A stretch of 8,036 bases of DNA from an uncultured Clostridia bacterium. Its GTDB lineage: Bacteria; Bacillota_A; Clostridia; Oscillospirales; Oscillospiraceae. Below the pieces are notes generated by a model. It was not told the origin of the DNA. It saw nothing but the letters and a program-made list of their open reading frames with translations, and ran no database searches. Positions 1-6,578 of the stretch are shown here, in pieces; the stretch's first letter is position 1; every line of letters begins with the position of its first letter. Where the stretch lies: positions 1 through 8,036 of the forward strand of contig CASEPH010000454.1 in the NCBI GenBank assembly GCA_949289625.1. The letters are read 5' to 3'. The position numbers were made by a program, and so were the translations under genes.

Positions 1-6
1 CTTCTA

Positions 7-31
7 AGGAAGCATACCGTCTGTCGCTCCT
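7..31 (+). promoter_or_regulatory. Possible antiterminator hairpin competing with the terminator
   Basis: AGGA (7-10) plus GC (12-13), with A11 bulged, can pair with GCTCCT (26-31). This uses bases that also form the 5' arm of the terminator at 25-64, so the two hairpins exclude each other. The arrangement (AGG arm, unpaired stretch ending ACC, then a CTCCT arm) recalls the T-box antiterminator. However, the TGGN that pairs with the tRNA 3' end is absent, so a canonical T-box is not supported. The pairing is short and could be chance; any sensor portion would lie upstream of the window. Confidence 0.3.
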
Positions 32-64
32 GCTGAATGTTTGATTCAGTCAGGGGCGTTTTTT
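25..64 (+). terminator. Intrinsic terminator or attenuator just upstream of the aro operon
   Basis: A long hairpin is followed by a run of six T. The arm CGCTCCTG (25-32) pairs with CAGGGGCG (51-58) with one G-U wobble, and CTGAAT (33-38) pairs with ATTCAG (44-49). T50 is bulged, the loop is 39-43, and the T tract is 59-64. It either ends transcription of an upstream gene outside the window or acts as an attenuator in the aroF leader. The second reading is favoured because only 22 bases separate the T tract from the aroF ribosome binding site at 87-93, and no promoter is recognisable there. Confidence 0.85.
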
Positions 65-103
65 GTGGCCTAATTCCATGGAAACGAAAGGAGAACATCA
101 TCT

Positions 104-1117
104 ATGGTTATTATTATGAAGCCGGGTACCAGCAAGGAGCGGATTGACGCGCTGGCCCACGAGTTAGAGGTCAAAGGTCTAAAGGTAGGCATCACCAATG
201 GAGTGGGATGCTCCATTCTGGGACTGGTGGGCGATACCACCATGCTGGATGCCGACGATTTGATGCTTCACGACGGTGTGGAGCGGGTCATGCGGGTCCA
301 GGAGCCCTACAAAAAGGCCAATCGGAAATTCCATCCTGACGATACAGTGGTGGAAGTGGGGGATGCCAAAATTGGCGGAGGAAATTTCACCGTCATTGCC
401 GGGCCTTGCTCCGTGGAAGATGAAGCCCAGATCATTGGTGTGGCGGAGGACGTAAAAAAGAGCGGTGCCAAGCTGCTGCGGGGCGGCGCCTTCAAACCCA
501 GGACCTCCCCCTACTCCTTCCAAGGCATGGGTGTTCAGGGACTGGAGCTGCTGCTCAAAGCCAGAAAGGCCTCCGGCCTCCCCATCGTCACCGAAATCAT
601 GAGCCCTCGCTACTGCGAAATTTTTGAAAACACCGTGGATCTGGTACAGATCGGCGCCCGAAATATGCAGAACTTTGATCTGCTGAAGGAAGTGGGCAAG
701 ATGTCCAAGCCTGTGCTGCTCAAACGTGGCCTTGCCAACACCTATGAGGAATGGATCATGTCCGCCGAATACATCATGTCTGAGGGCAATGAGAATGTCA
801 TCCTCTGCGAACGCGGTATCCGTACCTTTGAGACCTACACCCGCAACACCCTGGATGTGTCCGCCATTCCCTGCCTGCGGCGTATGACCCATCTGCCCAT
901 CATTGTGGATCCCAGCCACTCCGGCGGTGCCGCCTGGCTGGTAGAGCCGCTGACCATGGCCGCCATTGCGGCAGGTGCTGACGGCATCATTGTGGAAGTC
1001 CACAACGATCCGCCCCACGCCAAATGCGACGGCAAGCAGAGCCTGACGCCCAAGCAGTTCGACGACCTGATGAAAAAGGCCACTACCCTGGCCCAGTTCA
1101 TGGGGAAAACCGTATGA
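104..1117 (+). CDS. aroF: 3-deoxy-7-phosphoheptulonate (DAHP) synthase, ferredoxin-like-domain type
   Basis: Condenses PEP with erythrose-4-phosphate to DAHP, the committed first step of the shikimate pathway, in the cytoplasm. The 337-residue protein has an N-terminal ferredoxin-like regulatory domain (about 1-65) and a TIM barrel (about 90-337) of the short class I-beta family. Visible motifs are GPCSVE (100-105), KPRTSPY (131-137), GARNMQN (184-190), LLKRG (205-209), DPSHSGG (269-275) and EVHNDP (298-303). Cys102, His272, Glu298 and Asp309 match in position the metal ligands I recall from the Thermotoga maritima enzyme. In that relative the N-terminal domain mediates feedback inhibition by Tyr and Phe; the same is inferred here. 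The start at 104 has AAAGGAG at 87-93 with a 10-base spacer, and MVIIMKPG is a typical family start. It is the first gene of the operon. The name aroF is used in the Firmicutes sense; some annotations use aroG or aroH. Confidence 0.96.
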   Translation: MVIIMKPGTSKERIDALAHELEVKGLKVGITNGVGCSILGLVGDTTMLDADDLMLHDGVERVMRVQEPYKKANRKFHPDDTVVEVGDAKIGGGNFTVIAGPCSVEDEAQIIGVAEDVKKSGAKLLRGGAFKPRTSPYSFQGMGVQGLELLLKARKASGLPIVTEIMSPRYCEIFENTVDLVQIGARNMQNFDLLKEVGKMSKPVLLKRGLANTYEEWIMSAEYIMSEGNENVILCERGIRTFETYTRNTLDVSAIPCLRRMTHLPIIVDPSHSGGAAWLVEPLTMAAIAAGADGIIVEVHNDPPHAKCDGKQSLTPKQFDDLMKKATTLAQFMGKTV

Positions 1118-2193
1118 GTACCCTGCAGGTCAACATTCCCGGCAAGACCTACTCCATCGTCTGCCAGAAGGGCATCCTGGATCAGGTTGGAGGACTACTG
1201 CGTCCCGTTTTGAAGGGCCAATTGGCCGTCATTGTTACGGATTCCAACGTAGAACCCCACTATGCCGCCCGGCTGGCCCGCAGTCTCCATCTGGAGGGGT
1301 TCCGCACCGCCATTTTGGAGATTCCCGCCGGGGAACCCAGCAAATGCCCAGCGGTTCTGGTAGAGCTTTGGGAACAGATGATGGATCTGGGCCTCACTCG
1401 CTCTGACGCAGTCATCGCCCTGGGTGGGGGTGTCGTAGGGGATCTGGCCGGCTTTGCGGCGGCTACCATTCTCCGGGGGGTGGACTTTGTCCAGGTCCCC
1501 ACCACTCTGCTGGCCCAGGTGGATTCCTCTGTGGGCGGCAAGGTGGCCGTGGATCTGCAGGCGGGTAAAAATTTGGCCGGGGCCTTTTATCAGCCGAAAA
1601 TGGTGATTATGGATCCGGATTGCCTTTCTACCCTTACCGACCGGGCTTTTTCCGACGGTATGGCAGAGGTCATCAAATACGGCTGCATCTGGGACAGGGC
1701 CTTCTTTGACCAACTTGCCAGTCTGGGCAGCCGCGCAAACATTGCCGCCCACATGGAAGAGATTGCCCTCCGCTGCTGCGATATCAAGCGTCAGGTGGTG
1801 GAACAGGACGAGCTGGATCACGGTCTTCGGATGCTGCTGAATTTTGGCCACACCCTGGGCCACGTCTATGAAAAAGCCTACCACTATGAGACCTACACCC
1901 ACGGGGAAGCCGTAGCGGCAGGCATGTGCGCAGCGGCCAGATTGGGCGTACTGCTGGGCGTCACCCCGGCCGGAACGGAGGAAACCATTGCCCAGATCCT
2001 GCGGCAATTCGATTTACCCACGTCAATTCCCGCCCGGAAGCAGGACTACGCTGAAACCCTCACCAAAGACAAGAAAAGCGACGGCAGCCGGATCTCCCTG
2101 ATTCTCCTGCGGGAACTGGGCAAAGCGGAAGCGGTTTCCATGGAACAGTCCCAGCTTTTGGCCCTGGTGGAGGAGGCGGGACTATGCAGGTAA
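1114..2193 (+). CDS. aroB: 3-dehydroquinate synthase
   Basis: Converts DAHP to 3-dehydroquinate (second shikimate step), using NAD+ and a divalent metal. The chosen ATG at 1114 overlaps the aroF stop as ATGA and gives 359 residues, the usual family length; the frame is open further upstream to an ATG at 1024, but that extension would lie inside aroF and does not look like AroB. Visible motifs are the NAD-binding GGGVVGD (104-110), PTTLLAQVDSSVGGK (129-143), NLAGAFYQP (from 153), MAEVIKYG (183-190), NFGHTLGH (243-250) and HGEAV (263-267). Glu185, His246 and His263 are the expected zinc ligands, and Lys143, Lys152 and Lys188 sit in active-site motifs. The ribosome binding site is weak (GGGGA, 1102-1106), so translation probably depends on coupling to aroF. 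Confidence 0.96.
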   Translation: MSTLQVNIPGKTYSIVCQKGILDQVGGLLRPVLKGQLAVIVTDSNVEPHYAARLARSLHLEGFRTAILEIPAGEPSKCPAVLVELWEQMMDLGLTRSDAVIALGGGVVGDLAGFAAATILRGVDFVQVPTTLLAQVDSSVGGKVAVDLQAGKNLAGAFYQPKMVIMDPDCLSTLTDRAFSDGMAEVIKYGCIWDRAFFDQLASLGSRANIAAHMEEIALRCCDIKRQVVEQDELDHGLRMLLNFGHTLGHVYEKAYHYETYTHGEAVAAGMCAAARLGVLLGVTPAGTEETIAQILRQFDLPTSIPARKQDYAETLTKDKKSDGSRISLILLRELGKAEAVSMEQSQLLALVEEAGLCR

Positions 2194-3407
2194 CCATTAC
2201 CCCCCATTCTCTGTGTGGTACGGTCACACCGCCCCCCTCAAAATCCCAGGCCCATCGGGTCATTATCGCTGCTGCACTGGCAGAAGGATGTAGCGTGATT
2301 TCCGGGGTTCAGCCCTCTCAGGACATCACTGCCACCCTGTCCTGCATGACCGCCCTGGGTGCGGAGATTGCTTGGCAGGAAGACACCCTCACCATCCATG
2401 GAATTGGTATCGCCCGTCCTGCCAAGACGCCGGAGCTCTGCTGCGGGGAATCCGGTTCCACCCTGCGGTTTCTCATCCCCATTGCCTTGGTTCTGGCGGA
2501 AGGGGGACGTTTCACTGGTCGGGGACGGCTGATGCAGCGGCCTCAGGAGCCATATTTTGCAATTTTCCGCGAAAAAGGAATTGCCTTTTCCACGGAACAT
2601 GATACACTAAATATAAGAGGACGCCTTACCCCCGGCCTTTACAGGCTTCCCGGCAACGTATCGAGCCAATTTGTCACAGGCCTTATGTACGCCCTGCCCT
2701 TGCTTTCAGGCGACAGTCATATTCATTTGACCACGGAACTGGAGTCCTCCGGCTATATCCAGATGACCATAGACGCACTCCAGCAGTTCGGCGTCACAGT
2801 GGTGCCGGAGGAAGGGGGCTGGCTGATCCCCGGTCGGCAGCGTTATCACGCCCAAAACGTCTCCGTGGAAGCGGACTATAGCCAGGCGGCGTTTTTCTAT
2901 GCAGCCCAGGGCATGGGAAACCCCGTCACCGTCTCCGGTATGCATCCCCATTCCCATCAGGGGGATCGGATCATCCTGGACTACGAGAACCGGCTGAACC
3001 ACGCCGGTCCGGTGACATTGGATGTCCGGGAGTGCCCGGATCTGGTTCCGGCGCTGGCTGCAAGAGCCGCCCTTCGTCCCGGAGACTGCACGCATATTGT
3101 CAACGCGGGACGGCTCCGGATCAAGGAAAGCGACCGGCTGGCCTCTGTGACGGCGGTGCTGTACGCTTTGGGTGCGCAGATCACTGAAGAGCCCGAGGGA
3201 CTTTTGATCCTGGGCCGGGACCGTCTTTCCGGCGGCGTTACGGTGGACAGCTGGAATGACCACCGGATCGCCATGATGGCAGCCATTGCCGCCTCCTGCT
3301 GTGATGAGCCTGTCACCATCACCGGGGCGGAATGCGTCAGAAAATCCTATCCCACCTTCTGGGAAGAATACGCACGTCTGGGGGGCAAACTGGAGGTAAC
3401 GCCATGA
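2184..3407 (+). CDS. aroA: 3-phosphoshikimate 1-carboxyvinyltransferase (EPSP synthase)
   Basis: Transfers the enolpyruvyl group of PEP to shikimate-3-phosphate, giving EPSP (sixth shikimate step). At 407 residues it is somewhat shorter than the 427 of E. coli, but all landmark residues seem present: Lys20-Ser21 and Arg25 near the N terminus, the CGESGSTLRF loop (87-96), Arg119, GNVSSQF (157-163, substrate-binding Ser-Ser-Gln), Asp286 in RECPDLVP as catalytic acid/base, LRIKESDRL (311-319, with Lys314, Glu315 and Arg318), the His360-Arg361 pair, and Lys387 near the C terminus. The PEP-site loop differs from the E. coli GNAGTAMRP by Ser at the Thr97 position and Phe at the Pro101 position. The gene overlaps aroB by 10 bases and has its own strong ribosome binding site, GGAGGAGG at 2169-2176. 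Confidence 0.96.
   Translation: MQVTITPHSLCGTVTPPPSKSQAHRVIIAAALAEGCSVISGVQPSQDITATLSCMTALGAEIAWQEDTLTIHGIGIARPAKTPELCCGESGSTLRFLIPIALVLAEGGRFTGRGRLMQRPQEPYFAIFREKGIAFSTEHDTLNIRGRLTPGLYRLPGNVSSQFVTGLMYALPLLSGDSHIHLTTELESSGYIQMTIDALQQFGVTVVPEEGGWLIPGRQRYHAQNVSVEADYSQAAFFYAAQGMGNPVTVSGMHPHSHQGDRIILDYENRLNHAGPVTLDVRECPDLVPALAARAALRPGDCTHIVNAGRLRIKESDRLASVTAVLYALGAQITEEPEGLLILGRDRLSGGVTVDSWNDHRIAMMAAIAASCCDEPVTITGAECVRKSYPTFWEEYARLGGKLEVTP
3392..3396 (+). promoter_or_regulatory. Ribosome binding site fixing the aroC start
   Basis: GGAGG lies 7 bases before the ATG at 3404 and inside the 3' end of aroA. It supports 3404 over the upstream in-frame ATG at 3332, which lies within aroA, has no matching site, and would add 24 residues unlike any chorismate synthase. 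Confidence 0.8.
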
Positions 3408-4459
3408 AATACACGATTTTTGGAGAATCCCATGGTCCGGCTGTCGGCGTGGTGTTGACAGAAGTACCCTCGGGTATTCCGGTGGATACCGATTTCATCG
3501 CTTGGGAGCTGGACCGGCGAGCAACCGGTAAAAACGCCCTGTCTACAGCCCGCAAGGAAACCGATCAGGTGGAATTTCTCTCCGGGGTATTCCAGGGACA
3601 GACCACCGGCACACCACTGTGCATGGTCATCCGCAATGGCGACCAGCATTCCGGGGATTACGAGGCCATACGAGAACTTGCGCGGCCCGGCCATGCGGAT
3701 CTCACCGGCTTTGTTCGCTACGACGGCTGCAACGATTACCGTGGGGGCGGGCATTTTTCCGGTCGGCTCACTGCTCCGTTGGTAGCTGCAGGAGCCCTGG
3801 CAAAGCTGGCCCTGCAGCGGCACGGCGTTCGCGTCGGCGCCCACATTGCCGCCATCGGCGGAATATCCGATCAGCAACTGGATTATGCCGATCCGGACAT
3901 GGAGGCCCTGCTCTCCTGTGCGGAAAAGCCTTTCCCCACCCTGTCCGACTCTGCCGGTGCCCAGATGCAGGCGATGATTCTGCAGTGCAGAAAAGAGGGG
4001 GATTCCGTGGGCGGCGCCATTGAATGCATCATTTCCGGCCTCTCCATTGGTTTGGGCGCGCCGGATTTCGACCAGAACGCGGAGACTATTTTTGCCCGGC
4101 ACCTGTTTGCCATCCCTGCCATCAAGGGTCTGGAATTCGGCAGCGGATTCCGTCTGGCGGAAATGCGGGGCAGTCTTGCCAACGACGCCTGGTATCGTGG
4201 CCAGGACGGACCTGCCACCAGAACCAATCACAACGGTGGGATTTTGGGCGGCATCACCACAGGGATGCCGGTGGTGTTCCGGGTGGCGGTCAAGCCCACC
4301 CCCTCCATTTCCCAGCCCCAGCAAACCATCAATATGCACACCGGCGAGGAGACAACACTCTCCATCACCGGCCGTCATGACCCCTGTATCGTCCATCGAG
4401 CCGTACCAGTGGTGGAGGCCGCAGCGGCCCTGGCAGTCACGGAACTTATGAAACTATAA
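3404..4459 (+). CDS. aroC: Chorismate synthase
   Basis: Removes phosphate from EPSP by trans-1,4-elimination to make chorismate, the branch-point compound; the enzyme needs reduced FMN. The 351-residue protein starts MKYTIFGESHGPAVG, with the conserved His10 in the GESHG signature. Further motifs are RRATGKNALSTAR (38-50), RPGHADLTG (94-102, with conserved His97), DYRGGGHFSGR (111-121), GLEFGSGF (242-249), TNHNGGILGGI (274-284) and GRHDPCIVHRAVP (323-335). The RGGGHFSGR form replaces the RGGGRSSARET of enterobacteria and is, as I recall, usual in Clostridia. The start overlaps the aroA stop as ATGA. Whether it is mono- or bifunctional (with its own flavin reductase activity) cannot be read from the sequence; no flavin reductase gene is adjacent. 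Confidence 0.96.
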   Translation: MKYTIFGESHGPAVGVVLTEVPSGIPVDTDFIAWELDRRATGKNALSTARKETDQVEFLSGVFQGQTTGTPLCMVIRNGDQHSGDYEAIRELARPGHADLTGFVRYDGCNDYRGGGHFSGRLTAPLVAAGALAKLALQRHGVRVGAHIAAIGGISDQQLDYADPDMEALLSCAEKPFPTLSDSAGAQMQAMILQCRKEGDSVGGAIECIISGLSIGLGAPDFDQNAETIFARHLFAIPAIKGLEFGSGFRLAEMRGSLANDAWYRGQDGPATRTNHNGGILGGITTGMPVVFRVAVKPTPSISQPQQTINMHTGEETTLSITGRHDPCIVHRAVPVVEAAAALAVTELMKL

Positions 4460-4474
4460 AGGAAGGCGATTCCC

Positions 4475-5641
4475 ATGCACGAATTGGACCGCATGCGTAG
4501 CACAATTGACGAGATCGACAGTCAGATCGTCCGTCTGTTTGAGCAGCGCATGGCCGTCACCCAGCAGGTGGGCGAGCTGAAGCAAAAGCACCAGCTCCCC
4601 GTGCTGGATAATAACCGGCAGAAGGAGGTTCTGGAGAGCAAAGCTGCTTTGCTGCAGGACCCCAGACTGAAAGCCGATGTGACCATGCTCTACGAGACCA
4701 TTATGGGGATCTCCCGCCGGCAGCAGCGACGCATTGTCCGGGAGGGAAGCGAAGAACCCAATTACGCCCGGTTTCAGCAGGCCTTTATGCAGCGCAGAAC
4801 GCCGGTAGCGCACCCTGTGGTGACCTATCAGGGGGAACCCGGCGCCTATTCCGAGCAGGCTTGCATCAGTTTCTTTGGATCGGAGGTCCAGGCTCAGGGG
4901 CTGGGCCAGTTTGAGGACGTATTTCTCTCCCTGAAAGACGGTACGGCAGATTACGGCGTGGTCCCCATTGAAAACAACTCCACCGGGGCCATCCGCCAGA
5001 TCTACGACCTGCTTTCCAAGTACGAGTTTTCCCTGGTGGGAGAAACCACGGTCAAAGTGGAGCACTGTTTGGTGGCACCTCCAGGCGCTACCTTAGACAC
5101 CATCACCCACGTTTATTCCCATGAGCAGGGGATCTTTCAGTCGGAACAGTTTTTAAAGCAGCATCCCAATTGGATCGCCGTCCCCTATCTGGACACCGCC
5201 GGCAGCGGCAAATATGTGGCGGAAACCGGGGATATTACCAAGGCTGCCATCTGTTCTGCTCGGGCTGCGGAGCTGTATGGGCTGAACATTCTGGTTCGGG
5301 GCACCAACTACAGCGCCACCAACACCACCCGGTTTGTGGTGGTCTCTCCCTACATGGAACTGCGGGAGAGTGCAAACAAAATCAGCACCGTTCTCACCAC
5401 CCCCCACGAATCCGGCTGTCTCCATGAGATCCTGGGGATCTTTGCCGTGAACGGCCTCAACATGGTCAAGCTGGAGTCCCGGCCTATTCCGGGCAAGAGC
5501 TGGGAGTATATGTTCTTTATCGAATTTACCGGCAATCTCTCTGCCCCCGGCATGGACGGCGTATTGCGGGAACTTTCCCAGACTGCGGCGGATTTCCGAG
5601 TGCTGGGCAACTTCAAGTCTAATTTGGAGCATCAATCGTGA
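4475..5641 (+). CDS. pheA: Bifunctional chorismate mutase / prephenate dehydratase (P-protein)
   Basis: Rearranges chorismate to prephenate and then dehydrates and decarboxylates it to phenylpyruvate, the phenylalanine precursor. The 388 residues hold three parts. An AroQ-type chorismate mutase occupies about 1-88, with Arg8, Arg25, Lys36, Asp45 and Arg48 in the expected active-site places. The prephenate dehydratase covers about 114-292, starting TYQGEPGAYSEQA, with PIENNSTG (164-171) and NTTRF (283-287, the TRF motif). A C-terminal ACT regulatory domain covers about 301-385, with ESRP at 334-337. Length and order match E. coli PheA (386 residues). Feedback inhibition by Phe through the ACT domain is expected, although the usual PGAL-like segment reads SGCL (313-316). 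The ribosome binding site AAAGGAAGG (4458-4466) starts within the aroC stop codon; the 15-base gap is the only one in the operon. No tyrA homologue is present. Confidence 0.95.
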   Translation: MHELDRMRSTIDEIDSQIVRLFEQRMAVTQQVGELKQKHQLPVLDNNRQKEVLESKAALLQDPRLKADVTMLYETIMGISRRQQRRIVREGSEEPNYARFQQAFMQRRTPVAHPVVTYQGEPGAYSEQACISFFGSEVQAQGLGQFEDVFLSLKDGTADYGVVPIENNSTGAIRQIYDLLSKYEFSLVGETTVKVEHCLVAPPGATLDTITHVYSHEQGIFQSEQFLKQHPNWIAVPYLDTAGSGKYVAETGDITKAAICSARAAELYGLNILVRGTNYSATNTTRFVVVSPYMELRESANKISTVLTTPHESGCLHEILGIFAVNGLNMVKLESRPIPGKSWEYMFFIEFTGNLSAPGMDGVLRELSQTAADFRVLGNFKSNLEHQS

Positions 5642-6138
5642 AAAACATCTATTTAATTGGGATGATGAACTGCGGAAAATCCACCTGTGCCCGGCTGCTC
5701 CATTGTTCCCTGGGGCGCCCCATGCTGGACACCGATCAAGAGATCGAAGCCCGTGCCGGCATGTCCATTCAGCAGATCTTCCGCCAATACGGGGAGCCGT
5801 ATTTTCGGGACCTGGAAACCGCATTGTGCCGAGAGCTCTCCCGTCAGGAAAACCTGATCGTAGCCTGCGGCGGCGGTCTGCCCCTGCGGCAGGAAAACCG
5901 GGATCTGCTCCGGCAAAGCGGTAAGGTGGTTTTTCTGAACCGGGACCCTCAACGGTGCTACGAGGAAGGCGATATGTCCCAACGACCTCTGGCACAGCAG
6001 GGCAAAGCCGATTTTTTATCACGTTATTTTCAGCGGGAGCCCATTTACCGGGCAGCCGCCCATCTCATCATCGGTGATTATCCTTCCCCGGAACAAACCG
6101 TGAATGAAATTCTACAACAACTGGAGGAACAGCAATGA
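5638..6138 (+). CDS. aroK: Shikimate kinase
   Basis: Phosphorylates shikimate to shikimate-3-phosphate with ATP (fifth step). The 166-residue P-loop kinase has a Walker A motif, GMMNCGKST (8-16), the shikimate-binding DTD (31-33, Asp33), Arg57 in YFRDLE, the glycine triplet CGGG (77-80), the lid arginine in RPLA (Arg116), and a C-terminal Arg138. All match the expected spacing of the family. Translation starts at GTG (5638), overlapping the pheA stop as GTGA, with GGAG at 5626-5629 and an 8-base spacer. An ATG start would have to lie downstream of the Walker A beginning (Met9), which would destroy the motif, so GTG is well supported. The length is typical (about 165-175). Confidence 0.95.
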   Translation: MKNIYLIGMMNCGKSTCARLLHCSLGRPMLDTDQEIEARAGMSIQQIFRQYGEPYFRDLETALCRELSRQENLIVACGGGLPLRQENRDLLRQSGKVVFLNRDPQRCYEEGDMSQRPLAQQGKADFLSRYFQREPIYRAAAHLIIGDYPSPEQTVNEILQQLEEQQ

Positions 6139-6578
6139 GATTTCTCATCATCAACGGACCGAACTTAAATCTTTTGGGCCAACGGGAACCTGACGTCTAC
6201 GGTAACGACAGCTATGATACGCTGGTACACCGTATCCGAACCTCTGCAACGAATATGAATGTGGAAGTGGAGATCTTCCAGTCCAACCACGAGGGCGCCA
6301 TAATTGACCAGATTCATCTGGCTCGAGGGGTTTTTGACGGCATTATCATCAATCCCGGCGCTTACACACACTACAGCTATGCAATTTTGGATGCCCTGAA
6401 GGCAGTGGATCTGCCCGCCGTAGAGGTTCATCTATCCAACGTTCATAACCGGGAAGAATTTCGCCGCACCTCCGTCACCGCAGCCGGCTGTGACGGTCAG
6501 ATCTGTGGACTGGGGTATTTCGGATATGTAGCCGCCATGGGCTATCTGATCGAAAAGCTGGCTAGCCATGAAGATTGA
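6135..6578 (+). CDS. aroQ: 3-dehydroquinate dehydratase, type II
   Basis: Dehydrates 3-dehydroquinate to 3-dehydroshikimate (third step). It belongs to the small type II dodecameric family, unrelated to type I AroD. The 147 residues include NGPNLNLLGQREPDVYG (7-23), with Asn10, Arg17 and the catalytic Tyr22; FQSNHEG (48-54); INPGAYTHYS (72-81); and VEVHLSNVHNREEFR (96-110), with the catalytic His99. Spacing matches the Mycobacterium tuberculosis enzyme with a constant offset of two (Asn12, Arg19, Tyr24, His101). The ATG overlaps the aroK stop as ATGA and has GGAGG at 6123-6127. No aroD is present in the window, so this supplies the dehydratase step. Confidence 0.96.
   Translation: MRFLIINGPNLNLLGQREPDVYGNDSYDTLVHRIRTSATNMNVEVEIFQSNHEGAIIDQIHLARGVFDGIIINPGAYTHYSYAILDALKAVDLPAVEVHLSNVHNREEFRRTSVTAAGCDGQICGLGYFGYVAAMGYLIEKLASHED

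Noticed and set aside
1..32. Canonical T-box riboswitch 3' element
   Set aside because: The conserved core needs TGG before the ACC; here the bases are AGCATACC, so only the general layout matches. Kept as a question in the findings rather than as a call.
41..76. Promoter with TTGATT (41-46) as -35
   Set aside because: That hexamer is part of the terminator loop and stem, and no -10-like sequence lies at an acceptable distance.
74..83. Perfect palindrome TTCCATGGAA before aroF as a possible operator
   Set aside because: A 10-bp palindrome without a loop is expected several times by chance in a window of this size, and it lies downstream of the terminator, where a repressor would be poorly placed.
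78..119. Thirteen-codon upstream reading frame overlapping the aroF start, containing Trp and Leu codons
   Set aside because: It has no ribosome binding site, and the aroF Shine-Dalgarno lies within it; probably not translated.
179..1018. Minus-strand open frame opposite aroF (and a similar one at 1195-2007 opposite aroB)
   Set aside because: Both are shadows of convincing plus-strand genes, with no motifs of their own.
1024..1113. N-terminal extension of aroB from an upstream in-frame ATG
   Set aside because: The extra 30 residues lie wholly inside aroF and do not resemble AroB; the ATG at 1114 gives the usual length.
2581..2617. AT-rich patch in aroA resembling an internal promoter (TTGCCT, TACACT, TATAAG)
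   Set aside because: The matches are weak (4 of 6 each at usable spacing), it is far from the next gene start, and the coding sequence is continuous.
3332..3403. N-terminal extension of aroC from an upstream ATG
   Set aside because: It would lie inside aroA; GGAGG at 3392-3396 and the canonical MKYTIFGESHG start support 3404.
3347..4396. Long minus-strand open frame of about 349 codons opposite aroC
   Set aside because: It mirrors aroC almost exactly, shows no recognisable domain, and is explained by GC-rich codon bias leaving few stops on the complementary strand.
5153..6022. Minus-strand open frame of 289 codons across the pheA-aroK junction
   Set aside because: Opposite two well-supported genes, no family resemblance, and composition of a shadow frame.
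6560..6567. Palindrome GGCTAGCC directly before the aroE start
   Set aside because: It is only 8 bp with no loop, so it cannot fold in RNA and is likely chance.
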